From Bacteroidales bacterium UBA3824 (GTDB taxonomy: Bacteria; Bacteroidota; Bacteroidia; Bacteroidales; UBA3824): a stretch of DNA of 21,788 nucleotides. Position 1 is the stretch's first letter. Each line of letters starts with the position of its first letter. The notes beneath the pieces are model-generated. The model made no database searches and was not told the origin of the DNA. It saw only the letters and a program-made list of their open reading frames with translations. Positions 7,916-14,688 of the stretch are shown here, one piece after another. The stretch covers positions 1-21,788 of the forward strand of contig DGIK01000177.1 of assembly GCA_002393195.1 (NCBI GenBank), written 5' to 3'. The position numbers and the translations under genes are program-made.

Positions 7916-9547
7916 ATGAACAAGAAAAACTTGTGGGCATTATTGGCCACATTGCTGATGGTGTTGCCGTTGCTGATGACTTCGTGCGGCGACGACGACC
8001 CCATCGAGGACGAACCGGTAAACAATGTTACACCCAAGCCGGACGACCAACCGACCGACAAGCCGTCCTACACCCCAATCAGCGAGCCGCTCGAAAAGTC
8101 GGAGTACACAATCATCTATTACGGACACGGCGGCGGCGACCTCGATGCGTCAATCCTGAACAACATCAACGACCTTTTCCACGCCGACAAAAATAGTTAC
8201 AACAAGGTACACGCAGCCGTTCAGTACAAGTTTTCGAGCAAGGAAGGCCTGACGACAGAGAGTGAGGATGAAGAAGAAGATGTTGAGGATGATTTTGATG
8301 CTGAAAAATACGGTCACGCAACGCTTCGTTTTGTTGTGGATCCGTCAGCAGACTTTGAGAAAATGCTCGACGACATCAGTCCAATTGCCTTGGCAGACAA
8401 AGATTTGGACATCGCAGCCACCGAATCCCTCACCAATTTCATCAAATGGGCTGTTGAATATGCACCTGCCAACAAGTACATCCTTGTGCTTTCTGACCAC
8501 GGCGGCGGTTATTCGCCCGAAGACGAACTCCCGATGGACAATCCGACGCTCTCCAAGGGTCTCGTTTATGACGACGGCGCCAACTTCGACCACATCACAG
8601 CCGAAAAAATCGTGAAGGCTGTCAACGCCGCCGGAATACGCCCGGAGGTGATTTATCTCGACGCCTGCCTGATGAACACAATCGAGTATCAGTATGAATT
8701 GAAGGACATCGCCAACTACCTGATACTCTCAACATTCTCCGTGCCTGGTCCCGGCGGCGATTATGTTCCGCTCATTGATGGACTTGCCAAAAACAACATC
8801 GAGACCGCTTTGTCTGATTTTAGCAAGGCGACGGTAAAGCGTTGGGACGAGGTAATTGATGAAGAAACAAACGAGAAGCCTTATCCGTATTCTGACATTT
8901 CGGTAATCCGCACCGCCAATCTCGATGCCTTTGGCAACAAGTGGAAGAATTTCACCGACCAACTCATCTCCGCATACGAGAGCGGCGACGAGGGTGTCAA
9001 GGAAGCCATCGACGAGGTAACAGCCGCAATGATGCCGATGGAATGTGCGTTTCCGTTGTACGATATGAATTTCTACGCTGAGAAAATCATCGCAGCCGTT
9101 CCCGATTATTTTGACGAATTGCTTTCACAAGACCTCGCCGACGCTTACGACGGCTACATCGTATGTCGCAAGGCAAGCACAGACTTGGAAAAATACGGCT
9201 ACAAGATTGGCACGAGCATTTTGTTCGGCTGCAACAATCATTTTACGAGTTACAGCTGGGCAGAGGATGAAGAAACCGGCGAGCAGTATTTGGACGGTTA
9301 TGTAACATACGAAGCCGACGGCACGATGAATTACTATGAAAACGATGGCACAAAGTATGACGAGGATATTTGGAACGGCAATTTTGACATCACCTACAAG
9401 CGTCTCAAATTTGACCAACTCACACATTGGAGCGATTGGATTGCCATCAACACTCAGGAATCCTCGGCATACAGCCCGTCAGGATTGTATTACGAAATCA
9501 CCGAAGAGGGTTTCGTGGAGCCGGTAGTGGAGGAAGAGGAAGAGTAA
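7916..9547 (+). CDS. Clostripain-family (C11) cysteine peptidase, surface lipoprotein
   Basis: A 543-residue cysteine peptidase of clan CD, MEROPS C11, a family whose characterised members usually cleave after Arg or Lys. The catalytic dyad is visible: His195 in VLSDHGGG and Cys251 in LDACLMN. An earlier YYGHGGGDLD at residues 68-77 is the first strand. The signal peptide ends in lipobox LMTSC (Cys24) followed by GDDD; acidic residues just after the Cys act as a surface-export signal in Bacteroidota, so outer-membrane surface display is likely. A Pro/Asp/Thr-rich linker (30-60) precedes the catalytic domain. There is an acidic loop at about 115-130 and an acidic C-terminus (VEEEEE). The start at 7916 is set by the signal peptide and promoter. 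Role: surface proteolysis, nutritional or toward host proteins (inferred). Confidence 0.9.
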   Translation: MNKKNLWALLATLLMVLPLLMTSCGDDDPIEDEPVNNVTPKPDDQPTDKPSYTPISEPLEKSEYTIIYYGHGGGDLDASILNNINDLFHADKNSYNKVHAAVQYKFSSKEGLTTESEDEEEDVEDDFDAEKYGHATLRFVVDPSADFEKMLDDISPIALADKDLDIAATESLTNFIKWAVEYAPANKYILVLSDHGGGYSPEDELPMDNPTLSKGLVYDDGANFDHITAEKIVKAVNAAGIRPEVIYLDACLMNTIEYQYELKDIANYLILSTFSVPGPGGDYVPLIDGLAKNNIETALSDFSKATVKRWDEVIDEETNEKPYPYSDISVIRTANLDAFGNKWKNFTDQLISAYESGDEGVKEAIDEVTAAMMPMECAFPLYDMNFYAEKIIAAVPDYFDELLSQDLADAYDGYIVCRKASTDLEKYGYKIGTSILFGCNNHFTSYSWAEDEETGEQYLDGYVTYEADGTMNYYENDGTKYDEDIWNGNFDITYKRLKFDQLTHWSDWIAINTQESSAYSPSGLYYEITEEGFVEPVVEEEEE

Positions 9548-9572
9548 TACGCGGAATCAATCAATTCTATAT

Positions 9573-9610
9573 AAAAAACAACCACCCGAAAATGGATGGT
9601 TGTTTTTTTT
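9573..9610. terminator. Bidirectional terminator between convergent C11 and DUF362 genes
   Basis: CAACCA (9579-9584) pairs with TGGTTG (9597-9602). The stem is flanked by six A on the left and eight T on the right, so it can end transcription from both directions. It lies 25 bp after the C11 stop and 6 bp before the end of the convergent gene. Confidence 0.85.
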
Positions 9611-9616
9611 GTTTAG

Positions 9617-10651
9617 CTAATCTATGCTTACAATTTCGTAATTCATGCTGCCAAGACCTATTTTGGCAGCGTGTTCGATGGTGTGGATGCCGTGGCGCGA
9701 GGAGATGCGCTGTTTGAGGGGTTCGTTGTCGTTGCCCTCGGATGGCGTCATATTGAAGATGATGTCAACGCAAGCCTTGTCCAATGCCACGGGGTCGAGC
9801 GAGGCGAGGATGCCGTAATCTTTGAGTTTTACGGATTCAGGATGAGCCACGCAGTCGCAATCTACCGACATATTGTTCATTACGGCAATATAAATGACCT
9901 TGTTGCCGCCGTCAAAATAATTGTGAACCGCCTGGGCAGCAGCCGCCATCGATTCCAAAAATCCGTCCTGATTGCTGGTATGCTGCCAAAGTCCAGGCAC
10001 GGTCTTTTGATAACCAGCGGTGTGTATGTACGCCTTGCCATTTGCCGACGCCACGCCGATGCTTGCATTTTTGATGACGCCGCCCATACCGCCCATCGGA
10101 TGTCCCTTGAAGTGGGCGAGGTTTATCATAAAGTCGTAATTTTTGAGGTGAGTGCCCACGATGTCGCATTTGATGTTTGAATCGTCCTGCACGGGGATTT
10201 CAAATTCGCCTTCCTCGTCCATCAAATCTACCTTAAACATCGGCGTAAAACCGTGGTCTTTGATTGTCTGCCAATGCTCCTTGAAAGTTGTGCGCTTGCC
10301 GCCGTATGCTGTGTTGCACTCCACGATGGTGCCGTTGACAGTCTCCACGAGTTTTTTGATGAGGTCGGGTTTGAGGTAATTGTTGTTGCCCGCCTCGCCT
10401 GTGGAGATTTTTACGGCTACGCGCCCCTCTGCCTTGCGTCCGAGGGCGTCGTAGATTTTCACCAAAGCCTCGGGCGAGATGTCGCGTGTGAGATATACGA
10501 TGGACTTTTCGCCGGTGCTAGCGGCGGATGGAGTGGGGGAGGAGGTGGTTGGCACGGCGGCGTTGCTGTCCACCACCTTGTGTTTGCAGCCGACGCTTAA
10601 TAATGCAGTGATTATCAGCAATGCGGCGATGATTTTGGAAGTCGTTTTCAT
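9617..10651 (-). CDS. DUF362-domain lipoprotein
   Basis: A 344-residue protein with lipobox SVGC (Cys22) and a Ser/Thr/Pro/Ala linker, then a DUF362-like domain: VAVKISTGE, NYLKPDLIKKLVE, LAHFKGHPMGGMGGVIKN (residues 178-195), GLWQH, and a segment with Cys265/Cys267 (VDCDCVAHP) before ASLDPVALDKACVD. DUF362 proteins are annotated as uncharacterised iron-sulfur or metal-binding proteins; some carry a ferredoxin domain, which is absent here. The His180/His184 and Cys265/Cys267 pairs are possible metal ligands (inference). The start at 10651 is set by the signal peptide; an upstream extension of the frame would run through the promoter. Location would be the periplasmic face of a membrane. Monocistronic by context. 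Confidence 0.85.
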   Translation of the reverse strand: MKTTSKIIAALLIITALLSVGCKHKVVDSNAAVPTTSSPTPSAASTGEKSIVYLTRDISPEALVKIYDALGRKAEGRVAVKISTGEAGNNNYLKPDLIKKLVETVNGTIVECNTAYGGKRTTFKEHWQTIKDHGFTPMFKVDLMDEEGEFEIPVQDDSNIKCDIVGTHLKNYDFMINLAHFKGHPMGGMGGVIKNASIGVASANGKAYIHTAGYQKTVPGLWQHTSNQDGFLESMAAAAQAVHNYFDGGNKVIYIAVMNNMSVDCDCVAHPESVKLKDYGILASLDPVALDKACVDIIFNMTPSEGNDNEPLKQRISSRHGIHTIEHAAKIGLGSMNYEIVSID

Positions 10652-10676
10652 AATGATAATGTTATTTTTTTGTGTG

Positions 10677-10707
10677 CTAAGGTAACAATTGTTTTTTGAA
10701 TGGCAAA
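10677..10707 (-). promoter_or_regulatory. Promoter of the DUF362 gene
   Basis: On the minus strand TTTG (10707-10704), a 19-bp spacer, then TACCTTAG (10684-10677), one base off TAnnTTTG. It is 25 bp upstream of the ATG at 10651 and back to back with the small-RNA promoter. Confidence 0.55.
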
Positions 10708-10732
10708 ATTTAAGGGAAAAGTTGCAAAAAAA

Positions 10733-10764
10733 TTTGGATGGGACGAAAAATGTATCTATATTTG
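10733..10764 (+). promoter_or_regulatory. Strong promoter of the small RNA
   Basis: TTTG (10733-10736), 20-bp spacer, TATATTTG (10757-10764): a near-ideal Bacteroidota promoter. The -33 and spacer (GGATGG, ACGAAAAATGT) recur almost exactly in the toxin-antitoxin promoter at 11040-11072. Confidence 0.8.
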
Positions 10765-10769
10765 CAGCG

Positions 10770-10886
10770 TTGAAACACTTTTTAAGTGTTTCGGCTAATC
10801 CGGTACTTGCCGTGTGGGAGTAAGACTGAACCGCCACTGCTCCAAATTGAAAACCAACCAACCCCGGGACGGTTGTTTTTTTTTTT
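10770..10886 (+). ncRNA. Putative stand-alone small RNA (about 115 nt)
   Basis: A strong promoter ends at 10764 and an intrinsic terminator lies at 10859-10886, leaving a transcript of about 115 nt with no plausible ORF. It starts with a perfect 9-bp hairpin, GAAACACTT-TTT-AAGTGTTTC (10772-10792). Then come a CGGC...GCCG stem (10792-10812) enclosing AATCCGGTAC, and a GGAG...CTCC stem (about 10817-10843) whose loop holds CCGCCACTG. AATCCGG and CCGCCACTG resemble pieces of the cobalamin riboswitch core, but the rest of that fold and the B12 box are not seen and no gene is attached before the terminator. I cannot assign it to a known family; Bacteroidales-specific small RNAs (for example Bacteroidales-1) are the first comparison to make. 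Confidence 0.6.
10859..10886 (+). terminator. Intrinsic terminator of the small RNA
   Basis: CAACC (10859-10863) pairs with GGTTG (10871-10875) around a 7-base loop and is followed by eleven T (10876-10886). Confidence 0.82.
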
Positions 10887-10930
10887 GCCTTATTCCTTAC
10901 TTTTTTCTCCGATTTTTTACCCTCCATCAG

Positions 10931-11030
10931 CCTCATCCCCCCAAAAAAATATTGAGTGTACGCCTTACAATATTTATAAATCGTTAATTCTCAATACATT
11001 ACAAAATCGAAAAATTTTTGAAAAAAAGTT
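10931..11030 (+). repeat. 100-bp island direct repeat, copy 1
   Basis: Begins CCTCATCCCCCCAAAA and ends GAAAAAAAGTT. It matches copy 2 (12048-12147) over the full 100 bp with 8 differences and copy 3 (18570-18665) strongly in its central and 3' parts. It contains an inverted repeat AATATTG (10948-10954) / CAATATT (10968-10974), then a stretch of about 36 bases around CGTTAATTCTCAATACATT that is nearly invariant in all copies. It sits before the toxin-antitoxin promoter. No coding capacity. Confidence 0.9.
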
Positions 11031-11039
11031 GCCCTAATT

Positions 11040-11072
11040 TTTGGATGGTACGAAAAATGTTTATTAAATTTG
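11040..11072 (+). promoter_or_regulatory. Promoter of the toxin-antitoxin pair
   Basis: TTTG (11040-11043), 21-bp spacer, TAAATTTG (11065-11072), 24 bp before the antitoxin ATG. The first 21 bases match the small-RNA promoter with one mismatch. An in-frame ATG at 11070 lies inside the -7 element and so cannot be the start. Confidence 0.75.
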
Positions 11073-11096
11073 CGATACATATTAAAAGGCACGACT

Positions 11097-11609
11097 ATGT
11101 TTAAAAGGCAAAAATCCATACAAGCAATCCTTTACATCTTGGGCAAGTTTGCTGAGAGATGTACCGATATGCACAAGATCTGCAAGATACTTTATTTTGC
11201 AGACCAAAGGCATTTGTCAAAATATGGACGTGCAATCACCAAGGACGACTACATAAAAATGCCATACGGGCCTGTGCCGTCCAATATCTATGACATTTTC
11301 AAAAACCTCAACAAGGAAGACGTGGCTGGATGTTTAGAGCGCATAAACAACTTCGTCATCAAATCAAAGGCAGATTGTGATACTGATTATCTTTCGGAAA
11401 GCGATGTAGAGTGCCTTGACTATGCCATTGAGGAATGTAAGAATCTTAATTTTACGGAACTGACCAACAAATCGCATACATACGCTTGGAACAACACCAA
11501 GGATTGGGACGTTATCTCTCCAAAAGACATCCTGCGCGAAGTTGACAACAATACGGAGGAATTTATAAATTTTGTAGTTGACAAACCCGTTTTTAAACTT
11601 GCCGTCTAA
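11097..11609 (+). CDS. Panacea-domain (SocA-like, DUF4065) antitoxin
   Basis: A 170-residue cytoplasmic protein whose core, ILYFADQRHLSKYGRAIT then IKMPYGPVPSNIYDIF (residues 31-68), is the hallmark of the Panacea/DUF4065 domain. That domain serves as the neutralising half of many unrelated toxin pairs. The C-terminal helical part (about 100-170, ending DKPVFKLAV) is the usual toxin-facing side in such proteins (inference). The start at 11097 is chosen because an earlier ATG overlaps the promoter. The stop overlaps the next gene's start by one base (TAATG), so the pair is translationally coupled, antitoxin first. AT-richer than the core genes of this window, consistent with acquisition. Stability of the island or phage defence is the likely role. 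Confidence 0.88.
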   Translation: MFKRQKSIQAILYILGKFAERCTDMHKICKILYFADQRHLSKYGRAITKDDYIKMPYGPVPSNIYDIFKNLNKEDVAGCLERINNFVIKSKADCDTDYLSESDVECLDYAIEECKNLNFTELTNKSHTYAWNNTKDWDVISPKDILREVDNNTEEFINFVVDKPVFKLAV

Positions 11610-12031
11610 TGGAGTTACCAATCGAACTATATGAAAAAGAAGTTAGACGTGGACGCATCATCCATTCTTACAACTTCGAGAACATAGACCACGGCAAATT
11701 TTTTGTAATAATTGGCGTAACGCAAGACAGCATTGTCGGATTCTTCTTCATTAATTCAAACATCAACAAGTACATACAAGACAAGCCTGATATGATGGCT
11801 GTTCAGTATCCATTGTTGAAACGTGATTATGCTTTCTTGAAGCACGATTCGTTTATTTGTGCAACTGAAATAGAGGAAATCAAAAAGTCGGACATTATTG
11901 ATGGCATCAAAAACCATTCAGTAGTTTTCGTCGATGATTTAAGACAAGAACATTTGGATGATGTGCTAACGATGGTCAGGGAATCCAAACTGTTTGACAA
12001 AAAAGAGAAAGAATTGTACTTTTACGAGTAA
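11609..12031 (+). CDS. Probable toxin partner of the Panacea antitoxin (PemK/MazF-like fold suspected)
   Basis: A 140-residue protein directly coupled to the antitoxin. Sequence features suggest an SH3-like PemK/MazF-type barrel: GRIIHSYNF near the start, HGKFFVIIGV then VGFFFINS in the core (pattern of the family's G-K-x-R-P-V-V-V segment followed by a strand), and LKHDSFICATEIEEIKKSDI (residues about 86-105), reminiscent of the L-x-x-D-S-x-V segment and following helix. If right, it would be an endoribonuclease or related translation inhibitor. The match is by pattern only and catalytic residues are not certain. Position and overlap make a toxin role much more secure than the fold. Confidence 0.7.
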   Translation: MELPIELYEKEVRRGRIIHSYNFENIDHGKFFVIIGVTQDSIVGFFFINSNINKYIQDKPDMMAVQYPLLKRDYAFLKHDSFICATEIEEIKKSDIIDGIKNHSVVFVDDLRQEHLDDVLTMVRESKLFDKKEKELYFYE

Positions 12032-12047
12032 AAAACGCAAAATTTTC

Positions 12048-12147
12048 CCTCATCCCCCCAAAAAAATATTGAGTGTAAGCCGTACAATATTTACAAATCG
12101 TTAATTCTCAATACATTACTACATCGAAAAAAAATTGAAAAAAAGTT
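12048..12147 (+). repeat. 100-bp island direct repeat, copy 2
   Basis: Same orientation and length as copy 1 (92 of 100 identical). It begins 17 bp after the toxin stop and ends inside the -33 region of the restriction operon promoter. The inverted repeat AATATTG / CAATATT is kept. Confidence 0.9.
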
Positions 12148-12178
12148 TAGACGAAATGATAAATAATTTATAACTTTG
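12146..12178 (+). promoter_or_regulatory. Promoter of the restriction / Septu-like operon
   Basis: TTTA (12146-12149) at the very end of repeat copy 2, 21-bp spacer, TAACTTTG (12171-12178). The ATG at 12199 follows 20 bp later, so the leader is only about 14 nt. It is the only promoter seen for the four-gene operon. Confidence 0.65.
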
Positions 12179-12198
12179 TAGCGGTAAGAACCATAACA

Positions 12199-14688
12199 AT
12201 GGAAGAGTTAACAGTAAAAATACAAAACGGCAAGATCTACGCCCCACTAAAAGATAAATGGCTTGACTACAAACCCGAAGAAGAAGTCAGGCAAAAATAT
12301 GTATGTCGCTTGGTCAACAACTATGGGTATTCTTTGGAACAGATGGCTCAGGAGTTGAAAGTAACTAATTCGCAGCGCGGACAAGGTGCGGCGCGGGCTG
12401 ATATCGTAGTTTGGAAAACGCCCAAAGATAAAACCGAAGACAAAGTTGCCTTTATTGTTGTGGAGTGCAAAGCCCAAAATGTTACCATCAAAAACGAAGA
12501 CTATTTTCAGGGCTATAACTATGCGGCTTGGGCAGGAGCGGATTTCTTTGTAACCACCAATCAGAAAGAAACCCGCGTTTTCCGTGTCAACAAGGGCAAA
12601 CTTCCAAAAGCGTTGGAAGAAATTGCCGAAATTCCGGACGCAAAGGACGCTTTGGATAAGAAAAAAATAGAACAACTTTTAACACAAACAAAGTCGTTCA
12701 CGCGGGACGAGTTTTCGAGATTGCTTTTCAAATGCCATAACATCATCCGCAACAATGACAAATTGTCGCCGGAGGCAGCGTTTGATGAGATAAGCAAAAT
12801 CTTGTTTATAAAAATACGTTATGAAAGAAGTAATTCAGATTCTCAAATTTTTTCCGCTGAGCGTTTTAATAAACTGAAACAGAACAGAGAGGATTATAAC
12901 AGAGAAATGAATATCAAGGATGCAAAACCATTTTATCAACATCTTTTTGAATTGACCAAAAATGAATTTGCAGACGATCATCTTTTTGACGATAATGCAA
13001 AAATAGAAATTCGTGAAAACAGTTTTGAACAGATTGTTAAGGAATTGGAAATCTACAATCTTTCGACAACATCCGACGACGTAAAAGGAATTGCATTTGA
13101 GCAATTCCTTGGACGTACTTTTCGTGGTGAGTTAGGGCAGTTTTTCACTCCGAGGACTATTGTGGACTTTATGGTTGAAATACTCGATCCTCAGGAAGGT
13201 GAATCAATATGCGACCCTTGTTGTGGTAGCGGTGGATTCCTAATTAAAGCGTTTGAATATGTGCGTGAACAAATAGAAAAAGACATAGAAAGTCAAAAAG
13301 AAAAAATTAAGTCAAATTTTTATAATGATATTTACGCCAATTCGACAGAAATAGAACGGAATGTTATAGATAAAAAAGTTACAGAAACCTTCTTACATTT
13401 GAATGAAGAGTTAGATATCAACAATCCAAAAGGTCGATTGCGTAGTTTGTCGTTTGATTGTATTTACGGAACGGATGCAAATCCAAGAATGGCTCGTACT
13501 GCCAAAATGAATATGATCATGCATGGCGACGGACATGGTGGCGTACATCATCATGATGGACTTTTGAATGTCAATGGTATATTTGAAAATCGGTTTGATG
13601 TTATTCTAACAAATCCGCCATTTGGCGCAAGGGTAAGTGATGATTTGATGATAACCGATGCTGACAAATTCAGCGACCAAATTAAAATAGAAACGTATAA
13701 AAAAAGATATGGAGCAGCATATATTGAGGCATTAAAACAAGTGAATGACAATATAGGCAAACCGTTACTCAGTCTTTACAAAATTAATTGTGGATTGACA
13801 GAGGTCCTTTTTATCGAACGTTGTCTTAATCTTTTGAAACCTGGTGGACGTATGGGAATCGTATTGCCCGAAGGGGTCTTAAACAACTCTAACTTGCAAA
13901 AAGTAAGAGAATTTGTGGAAAGCAAAGCAAAAATATTGCTTATTGTTTCGATTCCGCAGGATGTTTTTATTGCCTCGGGGGCGACTGTAAAACCAAGTTT
14001 GTTGTTTTTTAAAAAGTTCACAGAAGAGGAATCTGTTCAGTATCAACAGATTAAGGTTAATGCGACAGAAGAAGTAAATAGGAAATATGCCCACGAGCTA
14101 ATGCAAATAGAAACTGAACTCAAAAAAACAGGCAAACTTTCCAAAGAACAATCGGCGAAATACAAGAAACGCAAACAAGAGATTGAAAACAATATTTCAA
14201 AGCGTTTGAAAGATTTGATTAAGGCTGTTGAAAAAGACAAACTCACGGACGAAGTAAAACAACAACTTGCGGAAAAAGCAAGGGTTGATTTTTCGTCCGA
14301 TTATCAAGAAAATGAGAACTTTAAGTTTGCTATTGAACATGATTGTCCAACGAAAGAAGAACGCAAACAACTTGAAAGCCGAAAAAAGCAAATTGCCGAA
14401 CAGATTGAAATTGAAATAAAAACACTCATAAAACAGAGATTCGACTATGAGATTCCTATTGCGGAAGTTCAAAAAGCTGGCATAAGCACTACTGGCACGG
14501 CTATCGAAAATGAACTTATACCTCTCGCAGAGGAATTTACTCCATACCGCAAAAAAAACAATTTATGGCATACACCCATAAAAGAGTTCAGGTGCGACAT
14601 TCCCGACAACGGAGATATATTCCGTGTCAGAATGTCAGAAAATATGGTGGCAGAGCCCAAGTCTTTATTTAATTCGTCAAAAAAATGA
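12199..14688 (+). CDS. Fused restriction nuclease and N6-adenine DNA methylase subunit (HsdM-like)
   Basis: An 829-residue protein with two enzymatic parts. Residues about 25-130 resemble the HsdR N-terminal nuclease domain, with a PD-(D/E)XK signature: Asp68 in ARADIVVW, Glu89-Cys90-Lys91 in VVECKAQ, and QGYNYA. Residues about 160-620 are an HsdM-type methylase: a helical N-domain (FEQFLGRTFRGELGQFFTPR), AdoMet motif DPCCGSGGF (339-347), GTDANPRMARTAKMNM, and catalytic NPPF (472-475). The tail (about 630-770) is long, charged and coiled-coil-like. It would methylate adenine and perhaps cut, guided by the adjacent specificity subunit. The arrangement recalls the BcgI A subunit (type IIB), but the protein is longer. 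There is no helicase/translocase domain here or nearby. Its stop overlaps the next start by 4 bp (ATGA). AT-rich compared with flanking chromosome genes. Confidence 0.88.
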   Translation: MEELTVKIQNGKIYAPLKDKWLDYKPEEEVRQKYVCRLVNNYGYSLEQMAQELKVTNSQRGQGAARADIVVWKTPKDKTEDKVAFIVVECKAQNVTIKNEDYFQGYNYAAWAGADFFVTTNQKETRVFRVNKGKLPKALEEIAEIPDAKDALDKKKIEQLLTQTKSFTRDEFSRLLFKCHNIIRNNDKLSPEAAFDEISKILFIKIRYERSNSDSQIFSAERFNKLKQNREDYNREMNIKDAKPFYQHLFELTKNEFADDHLFDDNAKIEIRENSFEQIVKELEIYNLSTTSDDVKGIAFEQFLGRTFRGELGQFFTPRTIVDFMVEILDPQEGESICDPCCGSGGFLIKAFEYVREQIEKDIESQKEKIKSNFYNDIYANSTEIERNVIDKKVTETFLHLNEELDINNPKGRLRSLSFDCIYGTDANPRMARTAKMNMIMHGDGHGGVHHHDGLLNVNGIFENRFDVILTNPPFGARVSDDLMITDADKFSDQIKIETYKKRYGAAYIEALKQVNDNIGKPLLSLYKINCGLTEVLFIERCLNLLKPGGRMGIVLPEGVLNNSNLQKVREFVESKAKILLIVSIPQDVFIASGATVKPSLLFFKKFTEEESVQYQQIKVNATEEVNRKYAHELMQIETELKKTGKLSKEQSAKYKKRKQEIENNISKRLKDLIKAVEKDKLTDEVKQQLAEKARVDFSSDYQENENFKFAIEHDCPTKEERKQLESRKKQIAEQIEIEIKTLIKQRFDYEIPIAEVQKAGISTTGTAIENELIPLAEEFTPYRKKNNLWHTPIKEFRCDIPDNGDIFRVRMSENMVAEPKSLFNSSKK

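Noticed and set aside
10770..10886. Cobalamin riboswitch
   Set aside because: Only two short core-like motifs fit; the B12 box and full fold are absent, and a terminator separates it from any gene.
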